64,000 nucleotides of DNA from Mesorhizobium sp. B2-7-1 (GCF_006440735.1 NZ_VFUA01000019.1:1-64000), one strand, 5' to 3'. Shown: positions 26,488 to 37,279, counted from the stretch's first letter. Notes: a model not told the origin generated them from the sequence alone. Numbers and translations: made by a program.

Positions 26488-28116
26488 CTAGCGCTCGCCG
26501 CGATCGAAGGTGGCGGCGCCGACACCCTGTTGCCGCAGGGCGGTCCTGGCGACCTTCTCCGTCGGTGTCCGGGGAAGCGGCGTGTCGGTGATCTCGATGT
26601 AGCGCGGCACCATGTGGCGCGGCGCCGATGCTCGGAAATGCGCCAGCAATTCGGCCGCCTCCAGCGTCGAGCCAGGCCGCCGCTGGGCCACGACCATGAT
26701 GTCTTCCTCGGTGAACTCCGACGGAATCCCGAACGCGGCGCTCTCGACAATGTCGGGGTGCTTCTCGGCGACGGTCTCGACCTCGTAGGCCGAGATGTTC
26801 TCGCCGCGCCGCCGGATCGCCTCGTTCAGCCGGTGCTTGAAATAGAGCCAGCCATCCTCGTCCAGGCAGCCGGCGTCGCCGGAATGGTACCAGAGGTTCC
26901 TGAGCGTCTGCACCGTCTTGGCGTCCGCCCGGTAGTAGCCGGAAAACATGCTCCAGTTTTTGCGCGGGCGCGACACGATCTCGCCGACGGACCCATGCGG
27001 CAGCGGCCGGTCCTTGTCGTCGACGATCGCGACTTCCCAATCGGGATGCGGACGGCCGCAGGAGCCCTCTTTCGTGTCTCCCACGGTGTCGAGGGTCACG
27101 AAACCCGTCTCGGTCTGCCCGTAGCCGGTGACGAGCCGCATGCCGAAGCGCCGCTCGAACGCCTCCTTGTCCGGCACCATGGGAATGCACTGGCAGATGC
27201 GCACAGGATTGGCGCCGTCGCCATCCGAGGGCGGCTGGCGCGACAGGATGACCGCCATGGCGCCGAGCAGGTTCGTCGCCGTGGCGCCGCTGGCCCGGAC
27301 CTGGTCCCAGAAGCGCGAGGCGCTGAAGCCGTCGACCAGCGTCGTGCGGGTGCCGTAGATCAGCGGCAGATAGACCCCGAACATCTGCGCGTCGGTGTGG
27401 AACAGCGGCAGTGCCGAGAAATAGCTGTCGGTGGTCGTGTAGCCGAGATTGAGCGCCATCCCCGCCGCCCAGGAATAGCAATGATGGTGGGACATCAATG
27501 CGCCCTTCGCCGGGCCGGTGGTGCCCGAGGTGTAGAGGATCGCCATCGGGTCGGAATAATGGGTGTCGGCGAGATCGAAATCCGGCTGTCCGGCCATGCA
27601 TTCCTCGAAGGAGACGATGCGGCCGATCCTGATGCCGGCCGCCCGGGCCTCGCCCGGATCGACGCCGACGAGGATGAGCGTGCGCAAGTCCGGCAGACGG
27701 TCCTGGACCCTGGCGAGATCGTCAAGCGCGCTGGCGTCCGCGACCAGAACCCCGGCGCCGCAATTGTTGAGGTTGTGGCAGAGCAGGTCGCCCTTCAGGC
27801 CCGGATTGCTAGGCACCTCGATGGCGCCAAGGCTCGACACGGCGAACCACGTCGCGACCAGCTCAAAACAATTGGGCAAGAGCATTGCTACCCGGTCGGA
27901 CTTGCCGATACCGAGGCCGCGCAGGCCGCGCGCCAACCGGGCCGAAGCGATCCGCATCTCCTCGAAACTGGCGGAATGTCCGCAGATGTCGATGAACGGG
28001 CTGTTGCCCAGGCGCTCGGCCTGCTGCTGCAGGATTTTCGGCAGCACCCGGTTCTCCAGATCGTCGTCGTGCTGGCCCGGGATGTAGAAGGAAGGGGCGA
28101 GTTCGAGCATGGTCAT
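26488..28116 (-). CDS. AMP-forming acyl-CoA ligase
   Basis: A 542-residue ANL-superfamily enzyme. The P-loop YTSGTTGPAKGA, the A5 motif GYGQTET, and the C-terminal lysine region (PRTPTEKVAR) are present. It would activate a carboxylic acid with ATP and CoA. The overall pattern resembles crotonobetaine/carnitine-CoA ligase-like enzymes, which prefer short branched or substituted acids. It starts three bases after the enoyl-CoA hydratase stop, in the operon that holds the B12-dependent mutase, so a branched hydroxy acid such as 2-hydroxyisobutyrate is a reasonable substrate. That assignment is inference. Confidence 0.88.
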   Translation of the reverse strand: MTMLELAPSFYIPGQHDDDLENRVLPKILQQQAERLGNSPFIDICGHSASFEEMRIASARLARGLRGLGIGKSDRVAMLLPNCFELVATWFAVSSLGAIEVPSNPGLKGDLLCHNLNNCGAGVLVADASALDDLARVQDRLPDLRTLILVGVDPGEARAAGIRIGRIVSFEECMAGQPDFDLADTHYSDPMAILYTSGTTGPAKGALMSHHHCYSWAAGMALNLGYTTTDSYFSALPLFHTDAQMFGVYLPLIYGTRTTLVDGFSASRFWDQVRASGATATNLLGAMAVILSRQPPSDGDGANPVRICQCIPMVPDKEAFERRFGMRLVTGYGQTETGFVTLDTVGDTKEGSCGRPHPDWEVAIVDDKDRPLPHGSVGEIVSRPRKNWSMFSGYYRADAKTVQTLRNLWYHSGDAGCLDEDGWLYFKHRLNEAIRRRGENISAYEVETVAEKHPDIVESAAFGIPSEFTEEDIMVVAQRRPGSTLEAAELLAHFRASAPRHMVPRYIEITDTPLPRTPTEKVARTALRQQGVGAATFDRGER

Positions 28117-28119
28117 GGA

Positions 28120-28881
28120 TCAAAAATTCTTTGCCCGCGCCTGAGCGTCCGGAGACAGGAAACCGCTCACCGTGGCCCTGGTCTCGAGCGCCATCGCGTC
28201 GGCAAGGGAAGAGTGGAAGCCGTTGTTGATGGCCTGCTTGATGTCCGCCACGGCGCTTTCCGGACGCTCCGCTATCGCCAAAGCGAGTTTTCTCGCCTCG
28301 TCGAGCAATTGCCCCTCGGGAAAGAGCTTCCAGGCGATGCCGACCTCGAGCGCTTTCCTGGCATCATGCTTCTCGCCCAGGATCATCAATTCCTTGGCGA
28401 CCTGCGGCCCTGTCTGCTTGGTCAACAGCGCGGTGATGCCGCCGGTGACGAACAGCCCGTAGGTGACTTCGGGAAAGAACCAGCGCGCGTTGTCGGCGAA
28501 GAGCGTGAAATCGCAATTCACCGCCCATTCTAGCGCGCCGCCCACGCACCAGCCATGCACCGCGGCGATGACGATCTTGCGCGACTGCATGATCTGCAGG
28601 GTGATGTTCTGGATGGCGTCCACCCAGGCCTGTGTCGTGGCCTCCGAGGTGGTCTGGGAGTCGAGGTCCTTGAGATCGTCGCCGGAGCAGAAGGCGCGTC
28701 CCTCGCCATGCAGGATGACGGCGCGGATCAACGGGTCCGCTTCGGCCTTCGCCAGCGCCTCGGACAGCCCGTCGACGAGCTGCCTGTTCATGGCGTTCAA
28801 CCGTTCGGGACGGTTAAGCTTGACCCAGGCGATTGCGCCGTCGTGCCTGGAAATGACTGCGCCCATCTTCTCGTCCCCCAT
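28120..28881 (-). CDS. Enoyl-CoA hydratase/isomerase family protein
   Basis: A 253-residue crotonase-fold enzyme. The oxyanion-hole segments are HGEGRAFCSGDDL and the helix HGWCVGGALEWA; WFFPEVTYGLFVTGG covers the region that carries catalytic Glu in hydratases (Glu in FPEVTYG). The family includes hydratases, isomerases, dehalogenases and hydrolases, so the reaction is not fixed. It lies 13 bases after the mutase large subunit and three before the ligase. It could interconvert crotonyl-CoA and 3-hydroxybutyryl-CoA, or act on another branched intermediate. An alternative start lies five codons inside. Confidence 0.87.
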   Translation of the reverse strand: MGDEKMGAVISRHDGAIAWVKLNRPERLNAMNRQLVDGLSEALAKAEADPLIRAVILHGEGRAFCSGDDLKDLDSQTTSEATTQAWVDAIQNITLQIMQSRKIVIAAVHGWCVGGALEWAVNCDFTLFADNARWFFPEVTYGLFVTGGITALLTKQTGPQVAKELMILGEKHDARKALEVGIAWKLFPEGQLLDEARKLALAIAERPESAVADIKQAINNGFHSSLADAMALETRATVSGFLSPDAQARAKNF

Positions 28882-28894
28882 CTTGGCATTCTCC

Positions 28895-30586
28895 TCAAAC
28901 GATCATCGGTTCGGCGTAAGCGCCCCAGACCTCGCGCAGCGCAGCGCAGATCTCGCCAAGCGTCGCCTTCGCCTTCACGGCCTCGATGGTCTTCGGCAAA
29001 AGATTGATGTCGTCGGACTTCGCCTGCTCGGCGAGTTCCTTCAGCAATTCCCGGACGCGGGCGTTGTCGCGCCCAGCCCGCACCGCCTGGAGGCGATCGA
29101 TCTGCAGCTGCGTGCACGCTTCGTCATAAGGATGGATGTGCACTTCGGCCGATCGGCTGGCCTCGTCGACATAGCGGTTGACGCCGACCGAGATCTTCTC
29201 GCCGCTATCGATCTTCTGGAACGTCGCGTAGGCAGAGTCCGCCAGCTTCTGCTGGAACCAGCCTTCCTCGACCAGCTTCACGGCGCCACCGCGCTCGTCC
29301 ACTTCGTCGAGAAGCTTCCAGATCTCGGTCTCCATGTCGCGCGTTAGACGCTCGATGAAATAGGAGCCGCCGAGCGGATCGATGACGGAGGTCACGTTGA
29401 TCTCGTCGCGGATGATCTGCTGGGTGCGGATGGCCAGCTTCATGGCCTCTTCGGTCGGGATGGCGAAGGCTTCGTCGAGCCCGTTGGTGTGCATGCTCTG
29501 GCAGCCGCCCAGCACGGCGCCGAGCGCCTGGATGGCCGTGCGCATGAGGTTGTTGTGGTGCTCGACCTTGGTCAGGCTCATCGCCGCGGTCTGCACATGC
29601 ACCCTGAGCCGCATGGACTCCGACTTCCTGGCCTTGAAGCGCTGCGCCATGATCTTGGCGTAGACGCGCCTTGCCGCCCTGAACTTGCAGATCTGCTCGA
29701 AGAAATCCTGATGGCTGATGAAGAAGAAGGACAGACGGGGCGCGAAGTCGTCGATGTCCATGCCGGCGCCGGTGACCTCCTCGCAATAGGCGATGGTGAA
29801 GGCCATGATGAAGGCGATCTCCTGCAGCGCGTTGCCGCCGACATCCGAGAGGTGATAGCCGCTGAGGCTGATCGGATTGATCTTCGGCGTCGCCTTGGCG
29901 CTGTACATGATAAGGTCGCGCAGCAGCCTCACCGCCGGGCGCACCGGATAGATCCACTCCTTCTGCGCGACGTATTCCTTCAGCGGATCGGCCTGCAACG
30001 TGCCCGCCAGCTTGTGGAGGTCGTAGCCGCGCCGTTCCGCGACGGCGACATACATGGCGTAGACCACCCAGGCCGACGGATTGATGGTGAGCGAGACCGA
30101 GATCTTTTCCAGGTCGATCCCGTCGAAGAGCCGGTCGACATCGTCGACCGTGTCGATGGCGACGCCGACGCGCCCGACTTCACCGAAGGCCCGTGGATCG
30201 TCCGAGTCCAGGCCAAGCAGGGTCGGCAGGTCGAAATCGGTGGAGAGCCCGGTCTGGCCGGTCTGGATCATGTATTTGTAGCGCTGGTTCGTGGCCTCGG
30301 GATTCCCGAAGCCGGCGACCTGCCGGATGGTCCAGGGCCGGCCGCGATACATCGTCGGATAGGCGCCGCGGGTGAAGGGATAGGCGCCGGGGAAACCGAG
30401 CTCGTCGGCCGGAATGTCGGCGATGTCGGCGGCCGTGTAGACACGCTTCAGCGGAATGCCGCATTCGGTCTCGTAGACCGGCTTTTCCTCCGGCCTGCTG
30501 CCAAGCGCGGCGGCGAGTTCCTTCTCCTCCCACGCGGTCTGTTTCTCGCGGATGTCCTCGAGCGCGGTTTGCGAGAACAGGTTCAT
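28895..30586 (-). CDS. hcmA: B12-dependent acyl-CoA mutase large subunit, 2-hydroxyisobutyryl-CoA mutase type
   Basis: A 563-residue TIM-barrel substrate domain of the methylmalonyl-CoA mutase superfamily, without the B12 domain (a separate small subunit is encoded by 31581-32045). The diagnostic residues are Val90 (IRQVAGF), Asp117 (LSTDFDLPT) and Gln208 (EYVAQKEW), with His245 at SGYH. In methylmalonyl-CoA mutase these positions are Tyr, Ala and Arg; the Arg is needed to hold the carboxylate. Asp117 with a small aliphatic residue at 90 and Gln208 is the known signature of 2-hydroxyisobutyryl-CoA mutase (HcmA, which has Ile90, Asp117, Gln208). The start overlaps the MeaB gene by four bases. 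Most likely reaction: 2-hydroxyisobutyryl-CoA to 3-hydroxybutyryl-CoA. Related hydroxyacyl-CoAs are possible substrates because of Val90. Confidence 0.9.
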   Translation of the reverse strand: MNLFSQTALEDIREKQTAWEEKELAAALGSRPEEKPVYETECGIPLKRVYTAADIADIPADELGFPGAYPFTRGAYPTMYRGRPWTIRQVAGFGNPEATNQRYKYMIQTGQTGLSTDFDLPTLLGLDSDDPRAFGEVGRVGVAIDTVDDVDRLFDGIDLEKISVSLTINPSAWVVYAMYVAVAERRGYDLHKLAGTLQADPLKEYVAQKEWIYPVRPAVRLLRDLIMYSAKATPKINPISLSGYHLSDVGGNALQEIAFIMAFTIAYCEEVTGAGMDIDDFAPRLSFFFISHQDFFEQICKFRAARRVYAKIMAQRFKARKSESMRLRVHVQTAAMSLTKVEHHNNLMRTAIQALGAVLGGCQSMHTNGLDEAFAIPTEEAMKLAIRTQQIIRDEINVTSVIDPLGGSYFIERLTRDMETEIWKLLDEVDERGGAVKLVEEGWFQQKLADSAYATFQKIDSGEKISVGVNRYVDEASRSAEVHIHPYDEACTQLQIDRLQAVRAGRDNARVRELLKELAEQAKSDDINLLPKTIEAVKAKATLGEICAALREVWGAYAEPMIV

Positions 30587-31584
30587 GTCGCTTGCCCCTC
30601 GTTCGTCCAGCCGAGCAGAAGGCGAGCCGCGCCGGCGGGGTCCATGTCCCTGTTGACGACGGCCTGGATGTGCTCTCCGATCTCGCCGGCCCGCTCATCG
30701 AATTTGCGCTGGAAAAGATATTTGGCCGCGCCAAGGATCCGCGTCCGGCAAATGCCCCGCTGCCGCTCGACCAGCTCGCCGCTTTCGCGCAGATGCGACC
30801 AGTGCCTGGAAATGGCGTCCTTCAGCTCGCCGAGCCGCTCGCCCGAGACTGCGCTGACCGCAAGCACGGGCGGCGTCCATTTCGATCCCGCCCTTTCCGA
30901 GCCTAGGGTCATCATGCCGCGCAGGGCCGAAACGGTCACCGCCGCCTCCGGCTTGTCGGATTTGCTGACCGCGTGGATATCGGCGATCTCCAATATGCCG
31001 GCCTTGATCGCCTGTATGTCGTCACCGAGACCGGGCGCCGAGAGAACAACAATGCTGTGCGCCGCCGTCACCACCTCCACCTCGTCCTGGCCGACGCCGA
31101 CGGTCTCGATGATGATGGGCGAGTAGCCGGCGGCGTCGAGGACGTCGACCGCCTGCAGCGTCGATCGCGCGAGGCCGCCCAGATGGCCGCGGGTCGCCAT
31201 GCTGCGGACGAAGGCCTGGGAGGACGAAGCCGCCTCGCTCATGCGCACCCTGTCACCGAGGATCGCGCCGCCGGAGAACGGGCTGCTCGGATCGACGGCG
31301 ACGACGCCGACCTTGTGCCCCTCCGACGCGAAAGCCCGGATGAGGGAAGACACGAGCGTGGACTTGCCGGCTCCCGGAACGCCGGTGATGCCGACGACAT
31401 GCGCCTTGCCGGTGTGCCTGTAGATTTCCGCCAGCGCCGGCGCTGCCTCAGGATAGCCGGCCTCGGCGCGCGTGATCATGCGGGCGATGGCCGCAACGTT
31501 GCCCGAGAGGATCTCGGGCACAAGCTCCGTCGATGGCCTGTATGCCGCGCGCTTCACCGGTCGCGAAGGCATGGAGACGGTCAT
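30583..31584 (-). CDS. meaB: MeaB/ArgK-type G-protein chaperone of the acyl-CoA mutase
   Basis: A GTPase of about 333 residues in the MeaB/MMAA family, which loads adenosylcobalamin into mutases and protects them from inactivation. Walker A is GVPGAGKST, followed by VDPSSPFSGGAILGDRVRM, the switch ETVGVGQ, and the base-recognition motif SKSDKPE. It starts at the ATGA overlap with the small-subunit gene (31584) and ends overlapping the large-subunit start. The order small subunit, chaperone, large subunit shows it is dedicated to this mutase, as the MeaH-type chaperone is in known hcm loci. The open frame to 31680 is not needed. Confidence 0.93.
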   Translation of the reverse strand: MTVSMPSRPVKRAAYRPSTELVPEILSGNVAAIARMITRAEAGYPEAAPALAEIYRHTGKAHVVGITGVPGAGKSTLVSSLIRAFASEGHKVGVVAVDPSSPFSGGAILGDRVRMSEAASSSQAFVRSMATRGHLGGLARSTLQAVDVLDAAGYSPIIIETVGVGQDEVEVVTAAHSIVVLSAPGLGDDIQAIKAGILEIADIHAVSKSDKPEAAVTVSALRGMMTLGSERAGSKWTPPVLAVSAVSGERLGELKDAISRHWSHLRESGELVERQRGICRTRILGAAKYLFQRKFDERAGEIGEHIQAVVNRDMDPAGAARLLLGWTNEGQAT

Positions 31585-32045
31585 ATGCGACCACGAGCGG
31601 CAACCAGGTTCCTGATCGTCGTCACGATCAGTTCGGCCCTCGCCTCCTGCGGCACGATCGCGTCGACGCCGCTGTCCCACAGGGCTGCATAGTCCTGTTC
31701 GGGGATGACGCCGCCGGCGACGACGAAGATGTGGTCCGCCTTCTGCTCGCGCAGGCAGCGCCCCAATTCCCGGAACAGCGGAACATGCGAGCCGGAAAGA
31801 AGGCTGACGCCGATGACGTCGACGTCCTCCTGCACCGCCGCCGCCACCACTTCGTCCGGCGACTTGTAGAGGCCGGTGTAGACGACCTCCATGCCGGCAT
31901 CGCGCAGGATCCGCGCAACCACCTTGGCGCCCCGGTCGTGCCCGTCCAGCCCCAGCTTGGCGACAAGCACGCGGATGGTGCCAGTCGCCGCGTCCCGGTC
32001 CGGCGCGTCGCCCATAGCCTGTTCGGTCATGCTCGCTTCGCTCAT
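31581..32045 (-). CDS. hcmB: B12-binding small subunit of acyl-CoA mutase
   Basis: A 154-residue cobalamin-binding domain. The base-off/His-on motif GLDGHDRGAKVV supplies the cobalt-ligating His, followed by SLLSGSH and AGGVIP, both typical of this fold. It would pair with the large subunit at 28895-30586 to form the heteromeric mutase. It starts 13 bases after the stop of the decarboxylase gene and overlaps the MeaB gene by four bases, so the three mutase genes and the decarboxylase appear to be one transcript. A second ATG lies five codons in. Confidence 0.93.
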   Translation of the reverse strand: MSEASMTEQAMGDAPDRDAATGTIRVLVAKLGLDGHDRGAKVVARILRDAGMEVVYTGLYKSPDEVVAAAVQEDVDVIGVSLLSGSHVPLFRELGRCLREQKADHIFVVAGGVIPEQDYAALWDSGVDAIVPQEARAELIVTTIRNLVAARGRI

Positions 32046-32058
32046 CGGTTTCTGTCCG

Positions 32059-33399
<1,341 letters not shown>

Positions 33400-33445
33400 C
33401 TAAAACGCAAGCCCGGAGATTAGCGGCTGGCGCTACAGCAGTAAA

Positions 33446-33474
33446 ATTGATAGATATCGGACTCCGTTATCAAT
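33446..33474. promoter_or_regulatory. Candidate LysR operator between dgdA and dgdR-like genes
   Basis: ATTGATA (33446-33452) and TATCAAT (33468-33474) form an exact seven-base inverted repeat in the 96-base divergent gap, ending ten bases before the LysR start codon. The size and AT-rich arms suit a LysR recognition site that controls both directions. A further ATTGAT copy touches the LysR start. Confidence 0.6.
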
Positions 33475-33483
33475 GGAATTGAT

Positions 33484-34344
33484 ATGCCCGCGCCCCTCGA
33501 TCTCAGATTGCTGTCGACCTTCGTCCGCGCGGCGCATTCCGGAACGCTCAGCGCCACCGCCGTGCAGGTCGGGCGCACGCAATCGGCGGTGACGATGCAG
33601 ATACAGCGGCTCGAAGACGCGCTCGGCGGCCAGAGCCTGTTCCATCGAAGCGGCAGCGGCGTGCGCCTCACCGGCAGCGGCGAGCGCTTCCTTGCCTATG
33701 CCGAGCGCATCCTCAAAATCCACGACGAAGCGGTTTCGGCCTTCTCCGGCAAGGGGCTGCAGGGTTCGATCATCTTCGGCAGCCCGGAAGACTATCTGAG
33801 CGCCTTCTTTCCGACGCTCTTGAGAAGCTTCGGGAGCCTTTATCCGGACATCGAGATCAAGGTGGTGTCGGCGCCGACCGTCGAGCTGCACAGTCTTCTG
33901 CATGCGCGCCAGGTCGATCTGGGGCTGGTCTCCATTCCGGACGCGAGCGCCTCCAGGGAGGTCGTGCGCACGGAAGCGATGGTCTGGGTCGGCAGCAAGC
34001 CGACATTGGAGATGCACGAGTTCGGCGAGACCGTGCCGCTGGCCCTGCCGGCGTCGAACGCCATGGACCACAAGGCGGCCTGCGACGCCATGGCCCGCGC
34101 CGGGCTGCGCTACAAGATAGCCTATGCCAGCAACAGCCTTACCGGCCTGATAGCGGTGGCGCGTTCCGGCCTTGCGATAAGCGTGATGACACAGAAAGCC
34201 GTCCCGCCGGATCTGTTCATCCTCAACGCCCCGCTTCCGAGACTGTCCCGGCTCGGCGTTCTGATCGCCTTTGCGGAAACCACGCGATCGCCGGCCATCG
34301 AGGCGTTTGCCAGTCACATCCGAGGTATCCTGCCGTCGCTGTAA
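33484..34344 (+). CDS. dgdR: LysR-family regulator, probable DgdR
   Basis: A 286-residue LysR-type protein. The N-terminal winged helix is visible (LRLLSTFVRAAHSGTLSATA, VGRTQSAVTMQIQRLE), followed by an effector-binding domain. It is transcribed away from the dialkylglycine decarboxylase gene with a 96-base gap holding an inverted repeat. In Burkholderia, DgdR is a LysR protein divergent from dgdA that responds to 2-methylalanine; the same arrangement supports the name. It could therefore control the decarboxylase and the co-transcribed mutase genes. Effector identity is inferred. Confidence 0.85.
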   Translation: MPAPLDLRLLSTFVRAAHSGTLSATAVQVGRTQSAVTMQIQRLEDALGGQSLFHRSGSGVRLTGSGERFLAYAERILKIHDEAVSAFSGKGLQGSIIFGSPEDYLSAFFPTLLRSFGSLYPDIEIKVVSAPTVELHSLLHARQVDLGLVSIPDASASREVVRTEAMVWVGSKPTLEMHEFGETVPLALPASNAMDHKAACDAMARAGLRYKIAYASNSLTGLIAVARSGLAISVMTQKAVPPDLFILNAPLPRLSRLGVLIAFAETTRSPAIEAFASHIRGILPSL

Positions 34345-34459
34345 TCAACTCGCCGCCGTCAAGATGGGGCGAGCAATGGTCCAACCATCGATTAGCTCTC
34401 CCAGAGGCAACCAATCCCCGCTAGATGTGGGCGCATCGGATGAGCTATCGGGAGCAAAA

Positions 34460-34903
34460 ATGATCTTACTGACGAGAGCTGTGGTTCAGCCCTGGAATTG
34501 CGACATGATGGGCCACATGACGACGCGGTTCTACGTCGCGTTCTTCGACGACGCCATCAACATCCTGCTCGGACAGGCGACCGGCTGGGCGCCGACGACG
34601 CCCGAATGGGCCGACAGGGGGTGGGCGGACGTCCGGCATGAGATCGACTTCGTCGGCGAGGTGCCATCGGGGGTCATCGTGGAAATCCACGGCACGGTCC
34701 GCACTGTCGGCCGCACGTCGATCCAGACGGACTACGAGATGCGCAGGCTGCATGGCGGCGAACTCGCGGCCAAGCTGGCCGCCAAGACGGTCTTCTTCAA
34801 CCTTGCGGAACGGAAATCGACCCCGCTGACGGAGCCTATGCTCGAGCGCCTGAAATCCTGGATGACTCCCGCCGCTGCGCCAAGCCATGGCGGCGACGCT
34901 TGA
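34460..34903 (+). CDS. Hotdog-fold acyl-CoA thioesterase
   Basis: A 147-residue 4-hydroxybenzoyl-CoA-thioesterase-like protein. The start at 34460 has a GGGAGC site eight bases upstream, and gives the usual N-terminus with the active-site Asn-Cys-Asp-xx-Gly-His arrangement (WNCDMMGHM, TRFYVAFFDDA). The long central helix and strand pattern (VGRTSIQTDYEMRR) fits a hotdog fold. It would hydrolyse a short acyl-CoA thioester. It sits between the DgdR-like gene and the convergent dehydrogenase gene; its substrate is unknown. Confidence 0.82.
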   Translation: MILLTRAVVQPWNCDMMGHMTTRFYVAFFDDAINILLGQATGWAPTTPEWADRGWADVRHEIDFVGEVPSGVIVEIHGTVRTVGRTSIQTDYEMRRLHGGELAAKLAAKTVFFNLAERKSTPLTEPMLERLKSWMTPAAAPSHGGDA

Positions 34904-34952
34904 GCTGCGTCGATGGCGCTGAGGGCCAGGGAAGGCTGCCAGTCGGGATCGC

Positions 34953-36440
34953 TTAGCTCGCAAGCCCGCCAAAACACAAATATTTCAGCTCGAGAAAGTC
35001 ATCCAGGCCGTATTTGGAGCCTTCGCGACCGAAGCCCGATTGCTTGATGCCGCCGAAGGGCGCCACTTCGGTCGAGATCAGGCCAGTGTTGATGCCCACC
35101 ATGCCGTACTCCAACGCTTCGGCAACCGCCCAGACGCGGCTGGTGTCCTTGGCGTAGAAGTAGGCGGCGAGGCCGAACTCGGTATCGTTTGCCATTTCGA
35201 TGACGTCGTTGACCGTGTCGAAGCGGAACAAGGGCGCCAACGGGCCGAACGTCTCTTCCCGGGCGACCGCCATCCGCGAGGTTACCCCGGTCAACACCGT
35301 CGGCCGGATGAAGTTGCCGCCGAGCGGATGGTCCGGGCCGCCCGCGACGATGCTGGCGCCTTGCGAGACGGCATCCTCGATGTGGCGCCTGACCTTGGCG
35401 ACGGCGCGCTCGTCGACGAGCGGGCCGATCTCGGTGCCCTCCGCGAAGCCGTCGCCGACTTTGAAGCCATTGACGCGGCTCGCCAGCTTCTCGGCGAACG
35501 CATCGTAGATGCCGCTCTGCACATAAAGCCTGTTGGCGCAGACGCAGGTCTGTCCGGCATTGCGGTATTTCGAAACGATCGCGCCTTCGACCGCAGCATC
35601 GACATCGGCATCGTCGAACACGATGAAAGGCGCGTTGCCGCCGAGTTCCATGCTGAGCTTCATCACTTGCGCGGAGGCTTGCGCCATAAGCGTCCGGCCG
35701 ACCTCGGTCGATCCCGTGAACGTGAGCTTGCGAACCTTGGCGTTTTCGCAAATCTCATCGCCGAAGTCCGAACTCTTGGTGATCGGGACGATGCTCAGCA
35801 GCCCGGCCGGCACGCCTGCCCTTTGCGCGAGCACGGCCAAGGCCAGGGCGGAGAGAGGTGTCAGCGCCGCCGGCTTGAAGACCATCGAGCAGCCCACCGC
35901 CAGTGCCGGAGCAATCTTGCGCGCCACCATCGCCGAGGGAAAATTCCAGGGCGTGACCGCGCCGACGACGCCAACGGGCTGCTTGATGACGACGATCCTC
36001 TTGTCGCGGGCATGGCCAGGAATCGTGTCGCCATAGACCCGCTTGGCTTCTTCGCCGAACCACTCGATGTAGGATGCGCCGTAGAGGATTTCGCCTTTGG
36101 ACTCGGCGAAGGGCTTGCCCATCTCGGCGGTCAGGATCGTCGCCAGGTCGTCGAGATTGGCAATGGTCAGGTCATACCAGCGCCGCAGGACGGCGGCGCG
36201 CTCCTTGCCGGTGCGGGCCGCCCAGTCCTTTTGCGCGACATAGGCCACGTCGATCGCCTTGGCGATCTCGGCGCGCGTGAAATCGGGCAATGTCGCCAAG
36301 ACTTCGTTGGTCGAGGGGTTGGTGACCTCGAACGTCTTTCCGGACTGGGACCGGCCAAGCCACTCATTGCCGATCAATCCCTGTTCCCGGATCAGATCCT
36401 TGTCCTTGATCTTGCCAAGCAGTGTCGCGGATACGGCCAT
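34953..36440 (-). CDS. Aldehyde dehydrogenase, succinate-semialdehyde type
   Basis: A 495-residue NAD(P)-dependent aldehyde dehydrogenase. The catalytic Glu lies in MELGGNAP and the nucleophilic Cys in [11 protein letters not shown], the GabD signature with two neighbouring cysteines. TPWNFPSAM and the FTGSTEVGR motif are typical. GabD-like enzymes oxidise succinate semialdehyde or related semialdehydes. It is the last gene of the itaconate-type operon, two bases after the lyase gene. Its role there is not obvious: it may oxidise a C4 or C5 semialdehyde side product, or simply feed the citric-acid cycle. Confidence 0.9.
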   Translation of the reverse strand: MAVSATLLGKIKDKDLIREQGLIGNEWLGRSQSGKTFEVTNPSTNEVLATLPDFTRAEIAKAIDVAYVAQKDWAARTGKERAAVLRRWYDLTIANLDDLATILTAEMGKPFAESKGEILYGASYIEWFGEEAKRVYGDTIPGHARDKRIVVIKQPVGVVGAVTPWNFPSAMVARKIAPALAVGCSMVFKPAALTPLSALALAVLAQRAGVPAGLLSIVPITKSSDFGDEICENAKVRKLTFTGSTEVGRTLMAQASAQVMKLSMELGGNAPFIVFDDADVDAAVEGAIVSKYRNAGQTCVCANRLYVQSGIYDAFAEKLASRVNGFKVGDGFAEGTEIGPLVDERAVAKVRRHIEDAVSQGASIVAGGPDHPLGGNFIRPTVLTGVTSRMAVAREETFGPLAPLFRFDTVNDVIEMANDTEFGLAAYFYAKDTSRVWAVAEALEYGMVGINTGLISTEVAPFGGIKQSGFGREGSKYGLDDFLELKYLCFGGLAS

Positions 36441-36442
36441 GG

Positions 36443-37279
36443 TCAGGCACCTTCACTGGATTCCGATTGGCCCTTGAGGAGAAGCGCCCGGGCCTGGGCG
36501 ATGATGGGCGCGTCGATCATCCTGCCATCGACGAGGCGGGCCGCGCCGTCCCGAGCGGTGTCGACGACGCGCCGCGCCCAGCGCAATTGTTCTTCGCTTG
36601 GCCGGAATGCGGCAGCGACATGCGATATCTGGGCGGGGTGGATGCAAAGCTTCCCGCCGGCGCCATGGTCCAGGGCCTGCCGGCATTCGAAGGACAGCCT
36701 GGCGGTATCCGTCACCTCGAAGGACGGGCCATCCAGCGGCAGGGCCTTGCCGGCGGACCTGCTGGCCACGGCCAGCCGCATCATGGCATGCGCCCTGAGG
36801 GCCTCGGAGGCGGCCACGCCCAGGTCGAGGGCGAAGTCGGCAGGCCCGAAGGCCAGTGTGGCGACATGAGAATGACCGGCCAAGGCGGCCGCTTCCTCCA
36901 GCCCACGCGCCGTTTCGATCAGGGCGATGATCTCGACGTCGTCACCCAATGCCTGCACGACCGCATCGAGCGTGACCGGCGACTCCGCCTTCGGCAGGCA
37001 TATGCGTCGCAGTCCCAATGCCTTGAGCGCGGCAATATCGTCGCCGTGCCAGCTGCTGTCCGTGGCGTTCACGCGAACATAGGCGGGGTTGTGCAGCGCC
37101 AGCATCTGGCGGAGGTTGGAGCGGGCGGCGTCCTTGGCAGCAGGCACGACCGCATCTTCGAGATCGACGATCACCGCGTCGGCGCCGGACCGGTCGGCCT
37201 TGTCAAACCGTTCCGGCCGATCTGCCGGTACGAACAAAGGCGCGACCAAAGGGCGGCGTTGGGTGCCGTGCGGGCTCAT
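36443..37279 (-). CDS. ccl: CitE-like CoA-ester lyase, probable citramalyl-CoA lyase
   Basis: A 278-residue HpcH/HpaI aldolase of the CitE group. [20 protein letters not shown], the metal-binding Glu in LIETARGL and Asp in [11 protein letters not shown], and the closing KLCIHPAQI are all present. Such enzymes cleave malyl-CoA-type esters; in itaconate operons the homologue cleaves (S)-citramalyl-CoA to pyruvate and acetyl-CoA. Its start overlaps the hydratase stop (ATGA). The gene set around it (CoA-transferase, MmgE/PrpD, acyl-CoA dehydrogenase, hydratase) matches the Pseudomonas PA0878-PA0883 type cluster. Malyl- or methylmalyl-CoA lyase activity cannot be excluded. Confidence 0.87.
   Translation of the reverse strand: MSPHGTQRRPLVAPLFVPADRPERFDKADRSGADAVIVDLEDAVVPAAKDAARSNLRQMLALHNPAYVRVNATDSSWHGDDIAALKALGLRRICLPKAESPVTLDAVVQALGDDVEIIALIETARGLEEAAALAGHSHVATLAFGPADFALDLGVAASEALRAHAMMRLAVASRSAGKALPLDGPSFEVTDTARLSFECRQALDHGAGGKLCIHPAQISHVAAAFRPSEEQLRWARRVVDTARDGAARLVDGRMIDAPIIAQARALLLKGQSESSEGA

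Noticed and set aside
28895..30586. Methylmalonyl-CoA mutase
   Set aside because: Gln208 replaces the Arg that binds the methylmalonyl carboxylate, and Val90/Asp117 match the hydroxyisobutyryl-CoA type.
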